Source: Thinopyrum elongatum
Lineage: Eukaryota > Streptophyta > Magnoliopsida > Poales > Poaceae
NCBI GenBank assembly: GCA_011799875.1
Contig: CM022298.1
Coordinates: 192,036,423 to 192,100,422 of the forward strand
Direction of reading: 5' to 3'
Length of the DNA: 64,000 nt
Within the stretch, counting starts at the first letter, position 1; the number at the start of each line of letters is the position of its first letter. Positions 23,620 to 35,850 of this stretch are shown piece by piece. A model generated the notes under the pieces. That model did not search any database and was not told where the DNA came from. It saw nothing but the letters and a program-made list of their open reading frames with translations. The position numbers and the translations under genes are program-made.

Positions 23620-23830
23620 CACTGTAAAAAAAACACTTCCGTGATAATACGTGTTTGTCACCGTCGGTCACATTTTCTGTCACGCATGTACATCCATGAC
23701 GATTTTATGGCAGAATCAAGATTGTCATACCTATGCTGTCGTAGAAGTGTTCCATGACAATACCAAAATTATCATCACGGAAGTGTCCACTTCCATGACG
23801 ATAAATGGCGTGTCATGGAAGTGCTTTCGT
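23620..23830. other. Left terminus and inner inverted motifs of the CACTA element
   Basis: The first 200 bases carry the terminus followed by repeated catgac, cttccatgac and gtcatggaag motifs in both orientations. The same motifs occur inside the opposite end (60,725-60,905), which links the two ends as one element. Confidence 0.7.
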
Positions 23831-24049
23831 CAAGGGTAACCGACACGTGGCATCCACTGTAACGGGTCGCCATTAAGCTATCGGGTTCTGGTTTGGATCC
23901 GATAACCCGTTAACAGCTAGGACCAATGGGGATTTTCCACATGTAAAATTCTCATTGGCTATAGCAACCACGTGTCAGCACCGCGAAAGGACAGATGTCA
24001 ACCGCCCAATGGACAGGAGGCGCCTATGATACATTGACACGTGGCAAGG

Positions 24050-24980
24050 CCCAACAGCGGCCCATTTAGGTTAAAAAGGCTGGCCAGTCAAAATTAGCAA
24101 GCTGGCCCATTAACGGCCTTGCTTGCAGACGGCCCATTCGTAGTTAAGGCCCATACGACTAGTGTCAAATCGGCCCGTCAACGGCCCGTTCTAGACTTTT
24201 CATCATTGCGGCCAATGGTCACTTCTGGCCCGTTAACAGTCCGCTAAGTATTTGGGCTGAATTACGGCCCGGTGTGTTTTGGCCTATTAAAGGTCTTGCT
24301 TCATTTGGGCCCATTTATTGGCCATTGAAACTTTCGGCCCATAAACGATCATGAAGGAATTGGGTCATATTCGGCCATGTCTGACATTCAGCCTATTAGA
24401 GGCCCACTGTAGATTTGGGCCACTTCCAGCATGTTGTGTTTTTTGGCCTGTTAACGTCGAACAAAATCCATGGGCCATATGTGGCCCAATGTCATATCGG
24501 GCCTATTAACGGCCCTTATAAAACTGATACTAATCAAGCCCGACCGCACTTCCGGCCTAGTAAAGGCCCATGTAGTAGGTCGGCGCATTTATGGCCCGTC
24601 TGAATTTCGGCCTGTGAATGATCCACATTGTAAATGGGCCACCACGAGCTGAGATACATTTTGGCCTGCTAATGACCAGTGGGTTATTTGACACAAGCAG
24701 GGCCCAATCTCACTTTCGGTAAATTAAAGTCCCATGTTATTTATGGGCTCGAGATATTTACACATGTTAATGGCCTGTTGTTACTGAGGGCCCAAATTAT
24801 GTTTAGGCCTGTTAAAGGCCCACTGTGGGCACATGCCTACCAAAAATAAGAAAGCTTATGCTGATTTAGACCCAGATATTTTTAGTGGGCTACATGCAAA
24901 TTACGACCCATAATCGTTTTTAGCCCAATTGGAATTGTGGGCCCGACAAATGTTGGCACGTTGGGCTCCTACGAAGCTTT
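24050..24980. repeat. Left subterminal array of GGCCCATTAACGGCC-like motifs
   Basis: Variants of ggcccattaacggcc or ggcctgttaaaggcccac recur about every 40-50 bases, roughly twenty times. Many include GGCCCA or TGGGCC cores. The opposite end of the element lacks this motif. In En/Spm elements such arrays bind TNPA; here that is by analogy. Confidence 0.8.
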
Positions 24981-25192
24981 CGGCCGAATACATTACTAAG
25001 ATAAACCTACACTATACAAAAATAGCATCGTAATTTCTATAGCCTTTGACAGCACGATAAATGTTGTATCACAACAAAATAAATTCTAGCCATACAACAA
25101 AAGGCCTATTGGCATAAAGTTTACAGTCCTTGCAGATAAAAGCACCATCAGATGTATAGAAGCACAGATCATTTGACCTGAGTGCTAATGTT
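24981..25192 (-). other. 3' flank of the TNPA-like gene
   Basis: It lies between the subterminal array and the last exon. No other feature is seen; it would be the 3' untranslated region. Confidence 0.4.
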
Positions 25193-25727
25193 TCAGGCTG
25201 TAGAATCTGATGGAGCAGCATGATCTTCCCCTTTTTTCCGCCATTGCTCTTGAACAATGAAGCAAATGTCTGATAGTCTGGTTTCAAAACCATTCATATC
25301 TTGACGACATTTGTCAACCACTCTTCTTATTTCAGAAATGACCTCCATTAGGGATTGGACTTGTGTCTGGAGCACAGATATATCACTCTATCTAGCCAGA
25401 AGATTTTGTTCAGTAGGAGATTTGGATGAGGTTACCTTGACAACCAACCCAGAATTACGCAGGAAGGTGCTTTTTGCACTGTTAGTGGAGAGATACTGAC
25501 GCACTGCAGTAAGAGGTGACATTGTGCCTGTGGTAGCCTCGTCACCTTTAGGTGGTTGTGGCTGTTCAATCATTTGTTCTATAGCTTGCTGAAAGTTTGA
25601 ACTTGTAGATTAGTGTACCAGATAAGTTACTAATGAGACAAAAACAAAGAAAATAGGTTTCACATTTATACATAACTTATTTTGGTGAACTACTGTAATA
25701 CATTAGCATGTATTGTAGTGCCAACTA

Positions 25728-25820
25728 CTCCCTCCGTCCCAAAATAACTGTCTCAAGCTTAGTACAACTTTATACTAGAGCTAGTACAAAGTTGAGACAC
25801 TTATTTTAGGACGGAGGGAG
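25728..25820. mobile_element. Stowaway-like MITE, 93 bp
   Basis: Its inverted ends CTCCCTCCGTCCCAAAATAA and the reverse complement of ttattttaggacggagggag match at nearly all positions, flanked by TA on both sides. It sits in the last intron of the TNPA-like gene. Confidence 0.92.
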
Positions 25821-28011
25821 TACATAATAAAATCACTTTCAGAACATATGTCCACGTAGCATGCCTACTGTATTGTCTATTTCCTCACATTCGTTGACAT
25901 CTAAGGATAAAGAGACATGGTTTAAAGTAGGATGAACATAGTATGACATCATTCATATCATGGGCAAACAGATATCAAACAAACAAGCTATTGTATCATT
26001 GTGTGGGCACGTGAACATCACAACTAGATTACAGATCAAGACCAAAAGAATATCCTTCCTCTCTTTTAAACCGTGTAAGGTGAAATGATACGTTAAGACA
26101 ACTATTTATAAAAGTGAACAGAGTAACTGACATTGGCTGCAAACCAAGCAGTTAAATGAACACATCATAGTAACAAGCAGTTCAAAGGCAGGAGGAGTAA
26201 GGACTTACAATAGCGGCTTGAACTGGTGTGCTCATGCCCTTCATCTTGCTGGTGTGGCAATCCTTGAAGATTTGCACTGCATTTGGTTCAGGTTCTTTTT
26301 GGTCCGCAAGGGCTTTCCTCTATATTTGGAACAACTCAATATAGATACGATAATATGGCACAGAAAAAAGAAGGAACTAGCAGCTATTTACAAGAGCCTC
26401 GCAGTGTGCAATATAGCTACGAGATCCTGTTGTCTGTTGGAATTTCACTTTAGAACAGTTGGTCTTGTTCTTCAAATGGTTAGCCTAGAAGAAGATACAC
26501 TTGTAAGGCGCATACGTAAATACAAGTTCAATATGTGATCTGATCAAATACATATACCCTACCTGATACTTTGGATCAGACCAGTGTTTAACAAGGGTTG
26601 TCCAGTCTTCATCTGTAATATATTCCACTGGAGATGTTTGGGCGATTTCATTATTAGCCTTGCCTTGAAAGTGAGTTTTTCTAAGGTGATACCGATACTG
26701 TCGCAGAGCAGACTAAAAAACATGAGTGCATGCTTGTTTAGTTGCATCATCTTTCGGATCCAACTTGAACCTCATCTGTTGAAAAAAGAACGTGAGTCTT
26801 ATTAGGAGGAAGCTAGAAAGTATGGGACAGAGCAAGACAATATTACAAATTGCGATGAATAACATTACTTACGGATAAATCATCAAGGAAGGTGTTAAAC
26901 TGGGTATCGTCTTTCTCATTCCTGTACTGGATCCACGTTGGGAGGATACGTGCATGACACCTAACGGCAACGGCTGCCTCTGATACTAACTTGGCTGACT
27001 CTGTAGCATCACGTGGCCTTTTTAAACCTGCCTCAAAATGGATCTCCATTCTTCCTCCTTTAGATTTTGTTAATCTATCAAGCATGATCCCTGATGTCTG
27101 TTTCCGCTTGCGCCGTGGTGCTAGTTCAACAACGAATATGGAAAGTGTTAGTGCACATCAAGATGTGAGAGTACATATAAAGGAGCATGCAACTAGAACT
27201 TGACTCGGTCAGGTACCGTCTTGGTGTTGATGCTCATGAGGTTCATCTGATCTTGCCAAGTCATGTTGTGTCAGCAGTGCTTCGGAAGTAGTGTTAGGTG
27301 TGAAGGCAGCTTGGGAACAGGACAGTTGCGAAGCAAACGAACGAGTAACTCGTTGAGATGCCGGTACAGTTGAAGGGGATGCTGCAGCTGGTGGAGCAGG
27401 TGATACTGTGTTTGTAGATTTAGCCGGTGGACTTGGACCTTCTACTGCACTATAAGTACCAGCAGAATCTCGAGGGAAGATCCTTTTCCATTGCACCCAA
27501 CGAGTAACACCATTCCCTACTATATTCTTTTCCTTGCTCTTTTTTGACTTTGCCATGTCAAGCCGTACCCACAACACAAGAATAAAACCGCTCTTCAAAA
27601 CTCATTGATGCATGATACAGACAAGCAATACTTTGATGTAAGACAACCGTATGAGGAGGATGGAATATGTAAGAAAAACAGGACGGCGTGACATATTCAT
27701 AGCTACGATGTGTAAACAAAGCAGAAGGATTTTCAAGAAAATAGAAGTATTGCAAGCTAGACACCATATGAAAGATGCAACCAATATCACTCTGCCAAGT
27801 TAAAAGTGTCTTGTCATAAGTGGCATTTCAAAAAATTAGAAGCAGTACAACCTAGAAATCAATGCAAGATGCAACCACTATCACACTGCCAAGTTAAAAG
27901 CGTCCAATCATGAGTGATTGATGCAGGATACACAAACGCAGTACTTTGATGTAAGAACATGGTATGATAGATAGATTCAGTGTATTCTAGACACAGAAAG
28001 GCATGTCATAT

Positions 28012-29561
28012 TGAAAGGATCGAGAAGAGGTGTCTAGAGGGGGGGTGATTAGACCCTCAACAAAGAAAAGTAGCAGTTTTTAAGTTCTTCAAGTTAAGGT
28101 GGAGTTTTAGCACAAGTTTAAACATTCACAATACATTTCAAGCAAGCATGGCAAGAGTATATGAGCAGCGGAAAGTAAAGCATGCAACTTGCAAGAATGT
28201 AAAGGGATGGGATTGGAGTGTGCAAACGCAATTGGAGACACGGAGATTTTTGGCGTGTTTTCGATAGGTGGTGCTATCGTACATCCACGTTGGTGGAGAC
28301 TTCAACCCACGAAGGATAACGGTTGCGCGAGTCCACGGAGGGCTCCACCCACGAAGGGTCCATGAAGAAGCAACCTTGTCTATCCCACCATGGCCATCGC
28401 CCATGAAGGACTTGCCTCACTCGGGTAGATCTTCACGAAGTAGGCGATCTCCTTGCCCTTACAAACTCCTTGGTTCAACTCCACAATCTTGACAGAGGCT
28501 CCCAAGTAACACCTAACCAATCTAGGAGACACCACTCTCCAAAAGGTAATAGACGGTGTGTTGATGATGAACTCCTTGCTCTTGTGCTTCAAATGATAGT
28601 CTCCCCAACACTCAACTCTCTCTCACAGATTTGGATATGGTGGAAAGATGATTTGAGTGGAAAGCAACTTGGGGAAGGCTTGAGATCAAGATTCTAGTGG
28701 TTGGATTGGAATGTCTTGGTCTCAACACATGAGTAGGTGGTTCTCTCTTAGAAAATGAGTAGTGGAAGTGTAGGCACATTCTGATGGCTCTCTCAGAAAT
28801 GGAGAAGGGGTTGGAGGGGTATTTATAGCCTCCACATAAAATCTAACCGTTACACACAATTTACCGAACTCAGTGGGACTGAATAGTGAAACTCGGTCAG
28901 ACCGATTCAGTTCAAAATGTGAACGTTAGGATTTTCGGTGGGACCGATGTGCTAGGGTTAGGGTAAAACCTCATCTCGGTTTGACCGATTACACAAACTC
29001 GGTGAGACCAATTTTAGTAATAAGCAAACAGAGAGTTGGCCAAGCAAACTCGGTGGGGCCGACTACCTATTTCGGTGAGACCAAAATAATTGCAGTAGGC
29101 AACAGAGAGTTTGCAAGCCCATCTCGGTGAGACCGAACTGATTAGGATTTCTGGCAGTGGCTATGTCAAGTGAACTCGGTGGCGCCGGATAGATCAAATT
29201 GGTGGGGCCGAGTTTGACTTTAGGTTTAGGACATATGTGGAAATGAGAAAGTGCTTGAGGGCTTTTGGAGCATATCACTAAGCATTTTGAGCAAGCAAGC
29301 TATTAAGCAACACCTCATCCCCTTTTAATAGTATTGGCTTTCCTATGGACTCAATGTGATCTTGGATCGCTAAAAATGAAAATGTAGAGTCTTGAGCTTT
29401 TGCCAATATGTGACCTTAGCATCTTGAAGGGGTTCCACATCCTCTTGTCCTGCCACTCCACTATTGAACTCATCTGAAATATACTAGATGAAAGTATTAG
29501 TCCAACAAGAGATATGTTGACATTAATTACCAAAATCACCCAGGGAGCACTTGTGCTTTCA
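28012..29561. mobile_element. 1,550-bp solo LTR-like insertion
   Basis: The ends are TGAAAGGATCGAG and GTGCTTTCA (TG...CA, inverted TGAAAG/CTTTCA), and catat flanks both sides (28,007-28,011 and 29,562-29,566). The flanks rejoin into the local repeat gtcatat-cacatgtataa seen elsewhere at 32,880. There is no internal coding region, so a solo LTR fits best. It is inserted in an intron of the TNPA-like gene. The frames near 28,138-28,697 lie within this repeat and are not genes. Confidence 0.8.
28870..29215. repeat. Cluster of TCGGTNNGACCGA half-palindromes
   Basis: Motifs of the form tcggtgggaccga, tcggtcagaccga, tcggtgagaccga or tcggtttgaccga, with decayed variants, occur nine or ten times at about 25-45-base spacing. 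Each is nearly self-complementary around a two- to three-base centre. Confidence 0.75.
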
Positions 29562-29689
29562 CATATGCACATGTATAACGTATAAACTCAGCAGGTGCAA
29601 TTTAATCAAAATAGAAGAAATACAAGCTAGACAACATATGCAACATGAAACCAATTATCACACTGTCAACTTAGAGCAAGCACCTGCGA

Positions 29690-32600
29690 TGGTGGAGTAG
29701 GGGAGATGAACTCATCATATAGACTTGGGACTTCAACTGCAGTAGCAGTAGCAGTGGCAAATCTAGAGAGCCTCCGTTTGCGTCGGTCCGGAGGACCACC
29801 AACATCCCCTAACTTACTCTTTTCCTTCCTCTTTTTTGATATTGCCTTCTGAAGTCAAAACCACAAGAAGATGAATAAAATTAGCTCTGCATAACTGGTT
29901 GATGCATGATACAGACGAACACTACTTTGATGTAAGGCAAGCGCATGATAGGAGGATGGAATATATACAAAAAAAGACAGCTTTGCATATTCACACGTAC
30001 GATAGGAGGATGGAATATATATGAAAAACAGTAAGTAGAAGGTATTTCAACAAATTTAGAAGAAATGAAAGCTAGGCACCATATGAACATGCAACCAATA
30101 TCACTCTACCAGGTAAAAAGTGTCTCGTCATAAGTGTCATTTCAACAAATTAGAAGCAGTACAAGCTAGAAGACAATGCAAGATGCAACCTACATCACAC
30201 TCCCAAGTTAAATGTGCCTTATGGGTAAGTGATTGTTGCAGGTATAAGTTGTAAGCTACGCAGATGCAATTCAACAAAATTAGAAGCAATACAAACTAGA
30301 CATCATACGGAACACGCAACCACATATAACAGTGCCAAGTTAGAGCAAGCACATGTGATGGTGGAGTAGGGGAGATGTGCTCATCATCTACACATCTACA
30401 TTGACTTTCCAGCCTTGTGTTGTCTTGCGAATCTTGTTGGGAGGATGGCCGAGTAGAATCTGTAGAGACCCTCTGTTTGAGTTGCTCCGAAGGACCACCA
30501 TCATCCACTGCCTTACTAATTTCCTGCAGCTGTATTGATTTTGCATTGTGAGGTCAAACCGATAAGAAAAAGGAATAAAATTCGCTCTTTAGAACTCATT
30601 CATGCATGATAATAACGAACACTACTCAGATGAAAGGCAAACACATGATACGAGGATGGAATATGTACAAAAAAAAGGACGTCTTGACATATTCACACCT
30701 ATGATGTGGTAACTAAGCAGAAGGCATTTCAACAAATTAGAAGCACTACAAGCTAGACACCATATGAAAGATGCAACCAATATCACTCTGCCAAGTTCAA
30801 ACTGTCTAGTGTTTCAACAAATTAGAAGCAGTAAATGCTAGAAATCATATGCAAGACGCAACCAATATCACAGTGGTGACTTAAAGGTGCCTCGTCATAA
30901 GTGACTGATGCGGGATATGCAAGAACAGTAGTCTGATGTAAGAACATGGTGTGATTAGATATAGTATGTTCTAGAAACAGGAACACGTGTCATATTCACA
31001 GGTATAATGTGTAAAGTAAGCAGATGCAATACAGCAAAGTTAGAAGCAATACAAGCTAGACATCATACGCAACATGCAACCACGTATAATAGTGCCAAGT
31101 TAGAGCAAACACCTGTGATGGTGGAGTAGGGGAGATGTGCTCATCATCTACACAGCTACGTTGACTGTCTAGCCTTGCATTGTCTTGCAAATCTTGTTGG
31201 GAGGATGGCGGAGTAGAATCTGTAGAGACCCTCCATTTCAGTTGCTCGGAAGGACCACCATCATCCAATGCCTTACCAATTTCCTTCCGCTTTATTGATT
31301 TTGCATTGTGAGGTCAAACCGACAAGAAAAAGGAATAAAATTCGCTCTTCAGAACTCACTCATACATGGTACTGACGAACACTACTCTGATGAAAGGCAA
31401 ACTCATGATACGAGGATGGAATATGTACGAAAAGTTGGACGGCATGACATATTCACACCTATGATGTGGTAACTAAGAAGAAGGCACTTCAACAAATTAG
31501 AAGCACTGCAAGCTAGACACCATATGGAAGGTGCAACCAATATCACTCTGCCAAGTTAAAACTGTCTCATCATAGGTGGCGTTCATCAAATTAGAAGCAC
31601 TACATGCTAGAAATCATATTCAAGACACAAACCAATATCACACTACCAACTTAAAGGTGTCTTGTCATAAGTGACTAATGCAGGATACACAAGAAGAGTA
31701 GTTTTATGTAAGAACATGGTGTGATAGACAGATATAGTGTGTACCAAAAACAGGAAGGCGTGTCATATTCACACGTATAATGTGTAAGCTAAGGAGATGC
31801 AGTTTACACTAATTAGAACCAATACAAGCTAGACACCATATGCAACATGCAACCAGATATCATACTGCCAAGTTAGAGCAAGCACTTGGGATGGTGGAGT
31901 AGGGGAGCGAAGACTTGGAACTTGTAATGCACTAGCAGTACAAGGAGAATCCGTACAGATGCTCCGTTTATGTTGCTGCAGAGGACCACCATCATCGCCT
32001 TCCTTACTCTTTTCCTTCCTCTTTTTTGATTTTGCCTTGTCAAGTCAAACCCACAAGAAAAAGGAATAATATTTGCTCTTCAGAACTCATTGATGCATGA
32101 TACTGACGAACACTACTTTCATGCAAGGCAACCACATGATAGGAGGATGGAATATGTATGAAAAACAGGACAACATGACATATTGACATGTATGATGTGT
32201 AAAGTGTAAACTAAGAACAATGTGTTTGAACTAATTAGAAGCAATACAAGCTAGAACCATATGAAAGATGAAACCAATATCACTCTGCCAAATTAAAAGG
32301 GTGGCCTCATAAATGTATTTGAACAAATTAGAAGCAATACATGGCAACAGGCTAGAAATCATATGCAATATGCAACGAATAAACGTGTCTCATCGTAAGT
32401 GATTGATGCAGGATACAGAAGAGCGGTAGTTTCATGTAAGAACATGGTTAACAGATAGATGTAGTATGTACCAAAAATAGGAAGGCATGTCATATTCACA
32501 GGTATAATGTGTAAACTAAGCAGATGCAATTTACTCTAATTAGAAGCATTACAAGCTAGACACCGTATGCAACATGCAACCACATATCACACTGCGAAGT

Positions 32601-34445
32601 TAGAGCAAGCACCTGCGATGGTGGTGTAGGGGAAATGTGGTCTTCAAGTACAGAGCTATGTTCAATATCTTCATTTAGACTTGTTGTTTCTTGAGAATCA
32701 TGTGGGGAGGATGAAACTGCGCTCTTTATAAGAGTAGCGCGTCTCATACTAACCCACGGGCGTGACTGTCTCATCATAAGTGATAGATGCAGGATACACA
32801 AGAACAGTAGTTGTATGTAAGAACATGGTGTGATAGGAAGATGTAGTGTGTACCAAAAACAGGAAGGCGTGTCATATTCACATGTATAATGTGTAAGCTA
32901 GGGAGATGCAATTTAACAAATTAGAAGCAATACAAGCTAGGCACCATATGCAACATGCAACCAGATATCACACTGCCATGTTAGAGCAAGCACCTGGGTT
33001 GTGGAGTAGGGGAGATGAGATTTGGAACTTGCACTGCAGTACGAGTAGTAGGAGAATCTGCAGAGATCATCTGTTTCGGTTGCTCCAGAGGACCACCATC
33101 ATCCCGTGCGTTCATCCTTTTAGATTTTGCCTTGTCAAGTCAAACACACAAGAAAGATGAATGGAATTCGCTCTTCCAAATTCGTTGATGACTGATACTG
33201 ACGAACATAACTTTTATGTAAGGCAACCACATTATAGGAAGATGGAATATGTACGAAAAACGCTAAGCAGAAGGCATTTCAACAAATTGGAAGCAATGCA
33301 AGGAAGACACCATATGAAAGATCCAACCAAAATCACTCTACCAAGTTAGAAGTGTCTCATTATAAGTGGCATTTCAACAAATTAGAGGCAGTACATGCTT
33401 GAAATGATATGCAAGATGCAACCAATATTACACTGTCAATTTGAAGGTGTCTCGTCAGAAGTGATTGATGAGGGATACACAAGAAAAGTAGTTTCATGTA
33501 AGAACATGGTTAATAGAAATACGTAGTATGTACCAAAAACAGGAAAGCATGTCATATTCATAGGTATAATGTGTTAACTAAGCAGATGCAATTTACCCTA
33601 ATTAGAAGCTTTACAAGGTAGACACCATATGCAACATGCAACCACATATCACATTGCCAAGTAAGAGCAAGCACCTGCGATGGTGGTGTAGGGGAATTGC
33701 GGTCATCAACTATAGAGCTACGTTGACTATCTTTATTTAGCCTTGCTATTTCTTGAGAATCATGTGGGGAGGATGACACTGCGCTCTTTAAAAGAGTAGC
33801 GCGTCTCACAGTAACCCACTGGGGTGACTGTCTCATCATAAGTGATTGATGAGGGATACACAAGAGCATTAGTTTGATGTAAGAACATGGTTAATAGACA
33901 GATGTAGTATGTATCAAAAATAGGAAGGCATGTCATTATCAAAGGTATAATGTGTAAAGTAAGCAGATGCAATTTAACCAAATTGGAAGCAATACAAGCT
34001 AGACACTATATGCAACATGCAACCACATTTGACAGCGCGAAGTTAAAGAAAGCACCTGGGATGGTTGTGTGTGGCAATTGAGATCATCAACTACAAAGCT
34101 ACGTTTACTATCTCCATCTGCTGACACTACACCCTTTAGAGTGCTAAAACACTTAGTGCTTACCCTCAAATTACACTAGAGCGACTTCTGTCATTATCAA
34201 AGGTATAATGTGTAAAGTAAGTAGATGCAATTTAACCAAATTGGAAGCAATACAAGCTAGACACCATATGCAACATGCAACCACATTTGACAGCGCGAAG
34301 TTAAAGCAAGCACCTGGGATGGTTGTGTGTGGCAATTGAGATCATCAACTACAAAGCTACATTTACTGTCTCCATCTACTGACACTACACCCTTTAGAGC
34401 ACTGAAACACTTAGTGCTTACCCTCGAATTACCTGGAGCGACTTC
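29690..34445 (-). repeat. Tandem array of about nine duplicated small exons
   Basis: Read on the minus strand, copies lie near 29,860-29,690, 30,530-30,355, 31,290-31,125, 32,045-31,897, 32,790-32,622, 33,140-32,997, 33,840-33,683, 34,150-34,063 and 34,435-34,317. Most end with codons for ISPTPPSQ directly before donor GTGCTTGC, and several start with AKSKKRKEKSK. Where checked, exons run phase 0 to phase 0, so any number can be spliced without a frame change. The intervening intron DNA is duplicated too (for example caagctagacaccatatgcaacatgcaacc). Spacing is mostly 670-770 bases, with shorter steps at the distal end. The peptide is Ser/Pro/Asp-rich and probably disordered. Confidence 0.72.
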
Positions 34446-35255
34446 TGTCTTTTCTTTTGTGTATTCATCAATAGTGCGTCAGAGTCTGAAATACCCATGC
34501 ATAAAAAAACAATAGTGTGAGTATGGGTGAAGTGTGTGCACAAGTAGTACAGTGTAAAAGTAGTAGATAGCAGGTGGGTGAGAAATAAATGACGGGAGAC
34601 ATATGATAGCTCCAGAACATGCATGGCACACAAAATTAGATTCTAGGATTTCGAAATATGAGCACAGGGATGGCTGGGAAATACAGATACTCCTCCAGCA
34701 CACCACAAGGTGTGGTCCTATGAAAATAACAATTGACTGAAAACAAATATGTCAGTCCATTTTTTCTGCTCCGTCCGATGTACAAAGAACGGGCAGATCG
34801 CCTTCATCTACCTCCAGCGAGTAAGTGTTGATGATCTTCCTTGAAACGCCAGCGACCATCGGCCCAGTCCCCTGCCTCCGCCCTCCCCTCGACCTCACCG
34901 CACCGCCGTGCTTGGCACTGCCCCCAGGCCATCCCTTCAAGCCCCGCCGACCTCCAGATTGGGCGCAAGCAGCTCCTGCGCCCCACACCCCTATGATAGA
35001 CACTGATGCACCCCTTCCCCGGCGAACAGGCGGACTAGGTGCTCCGCGCGCCTAAGCGGGTGCTGCTTCTTTTAACAGCGAATCAACTGACCCTGAATTG
35101 AAATCCAGGTGGGCGACTGACCTCTAGCTAGGAAACCTTGTGCATTTAGTATCACGAAGAAGGTGCAATAAGAAGCGCTCAACTAGTTTATTTCATGGGA
35201 TGAATACGGTGTGAGCAGAGACATAAGATTTGCACGAATAAGGGAAGAGGAGTAC
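34446..35255 (-). other. Proximal introns and unresolved exons of the TNPA-like gene
   Basis: A short exon candidate near 34,494-34,433 (minus) encodes SDALLMNTQKKRQKSLQ and ends in phase 0 before the exon array. Another candidate starts at 34,839 (KIINTYSLE), in phase with the first exon. Their exact ends could not be fixed. The 34,860-35,060 part is C/G-rich and gives compositional open frames on both strands. Confidence 0.35.
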
Positions 35256-35356
35256 CTCTTTCTGCTGGCAGTGTTGTGTCCTCCTTCTATTTTTCCAACG
35301 ATCTTCTTGTGGTTCGCTGGAAATGTGGAGGACGGTGGAGCCTTGGACGAACCCAT

Positions 35357-35850
35357 GGCCAAGTTGTTGAGTCTGGTGCGGTGGCCGTCTGTCGGCGGCG
35401 GGGAACCAGATCCGAGGCGGCGAACGACGGCGTAGCGGGAACAGCTCCGGTGCGGTGGACGGTTGCAACAGTCGAGCGGCAGCGGTGAGGCGCCGGATGG
35501 CATGGTCGAAGTGGTTCTGGTACGACACACGTCGGCGTCGGCGTCGTGGAGGCAGCACTACCTCAGCTTCAACTGCTAAGTCCTTAAGGGCGTTGCGGTT
35601 GCGGTTGCGTTGGACGACGATGTCGGGGTACTGGCTCCGGCGTGATGGAGGAGGGCGGTGGTGGATTGGGCGCGATGGGGTGGAGGACGGAGGAGGCTGG
35701 GGTTTCGCGGCTGGTGGAGAGGGCGTTTTGGCGCCCACGGAGTATGAATGGGTAAACGGAGGGAGGGGGAACAATGTTTCGGTTTGGGATGCGCTTGTTT
35801 GAAATTTGGGGAAAGTTACAAACTTTGCCCCCATCTAAAATTTTGGACAT
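35357..35850 (-). promoter_or_regulatory. GC-rich leader and promoter region of the TNPA-like gene
   Basis: It lies upstream, on the minus strand, of the proposed start codon at 35,356. It is CpG-rich and carries overlapping open frames in several registers, as expected of GC-rich leader DNA. One long frame (35,834-35,193, minus) overlaps the first exon in another register. I do not call it a gene. Confidence 0.35.

Larger units (their letters stand above)
25193..35356 (-). pseudogene. En/Spm-type TNPA-like protein gene (Transposase_24), with stops
   Basis: The gene is read on the minus strand. A likely first exon is 35,356-35,256 (MGSSKAPPSSTFPANHKK...). Then come the array of small exons, exon 27,556-27,217 (lysine-rich start MAKSKKSKEK, then Pro/Ser-rich) and the conserved core: 27,120-26,873, 26,775-26,563, 26,484-26,392, 26,319-26,209 and 25,588-25,193. 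All core junctions are GT-AG and in phase. Core landmarks are RNEKDDTQFNTFL, ALRQYRYHLRKTHF, EDWTTLVKHWSDPKYQ, NKTNCSKVKFQQTTGSRSYI and FKDCHTSKMKGMSTPVQ, typical of the Ptta/En/Spm plant transposase family. The C-terminus is a likely coiled coil (LQTQVQSLMEVISEIRRVV). Such proteins bind subterminal repeats in the nucleus. In-frame TAGs at 26,713 and 25,388 truncate it; otherwise the frame is intact. Exons between 35,256 and 34,500 are unresolved. Confidence 0.78.

Noticed and set aside
29690..34445. Possible CRISPR-like or satellite array
   Set aside because: The units are 250-770 bases, contain splice sites and open phase 0-0 exons, and lie in a plant transposase gene. Exon duplication explains them better.
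35193..35834. 213-residue minus-strand frame
   Set aside because: GC-rich leader of the TNPA-like gene. The frame that joins to other exons is a different register (start at 35,356).
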